This document shows, in pieces, positions 20,021 through 21,275 of a DNA stretch of 21,275 nt. Numbering within the stretch: the first letter of the stretch is position 1; each line of letters begins with the position of its first letter. The translations under genes were made by a program, and so were the position numbers. This DNA comes from a virus. Where the stretch lies: positions 1 through 21,275 of the IMG/VR virus record IMGVR_UViG_3300009165_000047; one strand, given 5' to 3'. Below the pieces are notes generated by a model, which made no database searches, was not told where the DNA came from, and saw only the letters and a program-made list of their open reading frames with translations.

Positions 20021-21275
20021 TGACTCTCAAGTTATTGATTACACAATCAGTTGATAATATTGTAACAGCTACAGAAGCTGCATTCTTTAAAGCTGATTTG
20101 GTAACTGATAGTGGATCAATAATTCCAGCATCTATCATATTAACAACATCTCCTGTTATTACATTTAATCCATACCCAGTTTTAGACACGCTTTCTAATG
20201 GTGTATATTCAATTCCGGCATTCCTTAATATTGTATGGAAAGGTGCTTTTATAGCATCTAACAATACTTCTTGCCCAACACCGAAAGAATCTATACTATG
20301 AGAAGCGTTCAATAAAGCAACTCCGCCTCCAGGTACAATACCTTCTTTAATCGCGGCTTTAGTTGCGCAAATTGCGTCTTCAACTCTATCTGCTTTTTCT
20401 TTTAATTCTATGTCAGATCCAGCGCCTACCTTAACTACCGCTACTTTTGCTGAAAGTCTAGCTAGTCTTCTTTCTAACCTAATTACTTCTGCTGGCGGTA
20501 AACTGCCTTCTAATTGATTATTTAATTCATCAATTAATTCTTGTACTTCTGTAGTAACTTCTCCAACGTGCAATATAGTTTCTGAATCATCAGTTATACT
20601 TTTTAAACAACTACCTAAGTAACTTGGATCAATTAAATCCATATCATCGCCTAAGTCTTCATTTATAATTGTAGCTCCGGTTAGTAATGCTAAATCAGAT
20701 AATGTATCTTTTTTGTTTACGCCATAGGTTGGAGCATTGACAACATTAACTTTTATATTGCCTTTTACCTTATTCATTGCTAGAGCAGCCAATACTGTTG
20801 TATCTACGTCTGCTATAATAAGCAAAGATTTGTTTGCTTTTATTACGTATTCTAATACCGATTGTATTTGTCTTATTGATTCAACTGGTGACTCTATAAG
20901 TAATACTGCTGGATTATCTAATTCAGCAACTCGTTTGTTTGGGTTAGTTATAAAATGTGAATTAACTAATCCTTTGTCGTATTGAACACCATCTATAATT
21001 TCTATTGAGGTTTCAGCGGCATCAGATGATTCCATCATTACAATACCTGTTTCTCCAACCGCTCTAAAAGCGTCGCCAATAATTTTACCTAATACAGGGT
21101 CATTGTTTGTGGATATTGTTGCAATGTGGTTTATCATATCTCCGGTGACTGGAATAGCTATTGATTCTAAATACTCAATAACTTTTTTAGTCATGGTTTC
21201 AATACCATCTTTTAATTCTCTTGTATTTACTTTAGATTGTACTTTGTAAGCTTCTTCTAAAATTGCATGGGCTAA
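20004..21275 (-). CDS. groEL: GroEL-like chaperonin (HSP60), C-terminal ~80%, cut by window edge
   Basis: The frame is open through the right edge (first visible residues LAHAILEEAYKVQSKVNTRE), so about 423 residues are present, corresponding to roughly residue 95 to the end of E. coli GroEL; the N-terminal equatorial part with the ATP phosphate loop lies outside. Visible landmarks are the apical segment (YDKGLVNSHFITNPNKRVAE; SLLIIADVD), the catalytic-Asp motif DRVEDAICATKAAI (equivalent of E. coli D398), IVPGGGVALL and DAGIIDPLSVTKSALKNAAS. The C-terminus ends INNLRVNEGNR and lacks the GGM-repeat tail. Divergence across the apical domain and retention of nucleotide-site residues suggest a working but specialised chaperonin. 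It stands before groES, the reverse of the usual bacterial order. Confidence 0.93.
   Translation of the reverse strand, partial: LAHAILEEAYKVQSKVNTRELKDGIETMTKKVIEYLESIAIPVTGDMINHIATISTNNDPVLGKIIGDAFRAVGETGIVMMESSDAAETSIEIIDGVQYDKGLVNSHFITNPNKRVAELDNPAVLLIESPVESIRQIQSVLEYVIKANKSLLIIADVDTTVLAALAMNKVKGNIKVNVVNAPTYGVNKKDTLSDLALLTGATIINEDLGDDMDLIDPSYLGSCLKSITDDSETILHVGEVTTEVQELIDELNNQLEGSLPPAEVIRLERRLARLSAKVAVVKVGAGSDIELKEKADRVEDAICATKAAIKEGIVPGGGVALLNASHSIDSFGVGQEVLLDAIKAPFHTILRNAGIEYTPLESVSKTGYGLNVITGDVVNMIDAGIIDPLSVTKSALKNAASVAVTILSTDCVINNLRVNEGNR

Noticed and set aside
1-21275. Stop-codon reassignment (TAG or TGA recoding) as in some crAss-like phages
   Set aside because: TAG ends the 75-aa gene at 12185 and TGA ends the 631-aa gene at 14848 in places that fit tightly with the next start; all large genes are intact with the standard code.
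1-21275. CRISPR array, integrase, transposase or insertion sequence
   Set aside because: No regular short repeats with spacers, no recombinase motifs and no terminal inverted repeats were found; the only notable direct repeat is the fibre hinge.
1-21275. Bacteroidota promoters of the TAnnTTTG type
   Set aside because: Partial matches occur, for example near 19637, but spacing or length is wrong and AT-rich DNA gives many chance hits; I could not support any single promoter.

Overview
This window looks like part of a tailed-phage genome, or a prophage or metagenomic contig of one, that infects a Bacteroidota host, most likely a flavobacterium. It is AT-rich. Every supportable gene lies on the minus strand, so transcription runs right to left, and genes are packed with 1-17 base overlaps or short gaps. 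No start codon that I inspected has a clear GGAGG-type ribosome binding site. Leaders are A/T-rich instead, as is usual in Bacteroidota. The order terminase large subunit, ~800-aa portal, Glu/Lys-rich scaffold-like protein, ~490-aa major capsid protein, two connector (ring) proteins and a large tail protein, together with the remembered sequence character of these proteins, points to a crAss-like podovirus (Crassvirales) of the environmental type. That placement is recognition by eye, not a search result.

Layout in the direction of transcription, right to left. (1) Chaperonin block, 21275-19760: a GroEL gene entering from the right edge, followed by a 17-base-overlapping GroES gene, the reverse of the usual bacterial groES-groEL order. 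(2) A string of small genes, 19763-16745: a conserved 148-aa phage protein, Pro/Asn-rich and basic small proteins, a 54-aa single-membrane-segment protein, a 36-aa Lys-rich peptide, a 92-aa beta-type protein followed by a 13-bp hairpin, an HExxH protein, a secreted signal-peptide protein, a basic 145-aa protein and an 88-aa beta-type protein. (3) Adhesion block, 16743-12772: two paralogous, probably carbohydrate-binding tail or head fibre proteins that share an almost identical 99-bp stretch, plus a 117-aa companion. (4) A tRNA-Met(CAU)-like gene with an imperfect acceptor stem at 12686-12759. (5) Packaging and capsid block, 12660-3915: two small conserved proteins, a protein that I read as two GroES folds in tandem, a small terminase-adjacent protein, TerL, portal, scaffold and major capsid protein. 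A terminator hairpin follows the capsid gene. (6) Connector/tail block, 3829-1: a 254-aa conserved structural-region protein, a long hairpin, two ring-type proteins and the start of a large tail (muzzle-like) protein that runs off the left edge.

The genes form a late virion-assembly programme: make the capsid shell, portal and connector, package DNA with TerL, and bind the host through the fibres. The unusual part is the folding machinery. A complete phage chaperonin pair heads the window, and a second, double-domain GroES-like protein lies just before the terminase. A plausible reading is that this phage supplies its own folding cage for capsid or fibre proteins, with the tandem protein as an alternative or asymmetric lid. 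That functional link is inference.
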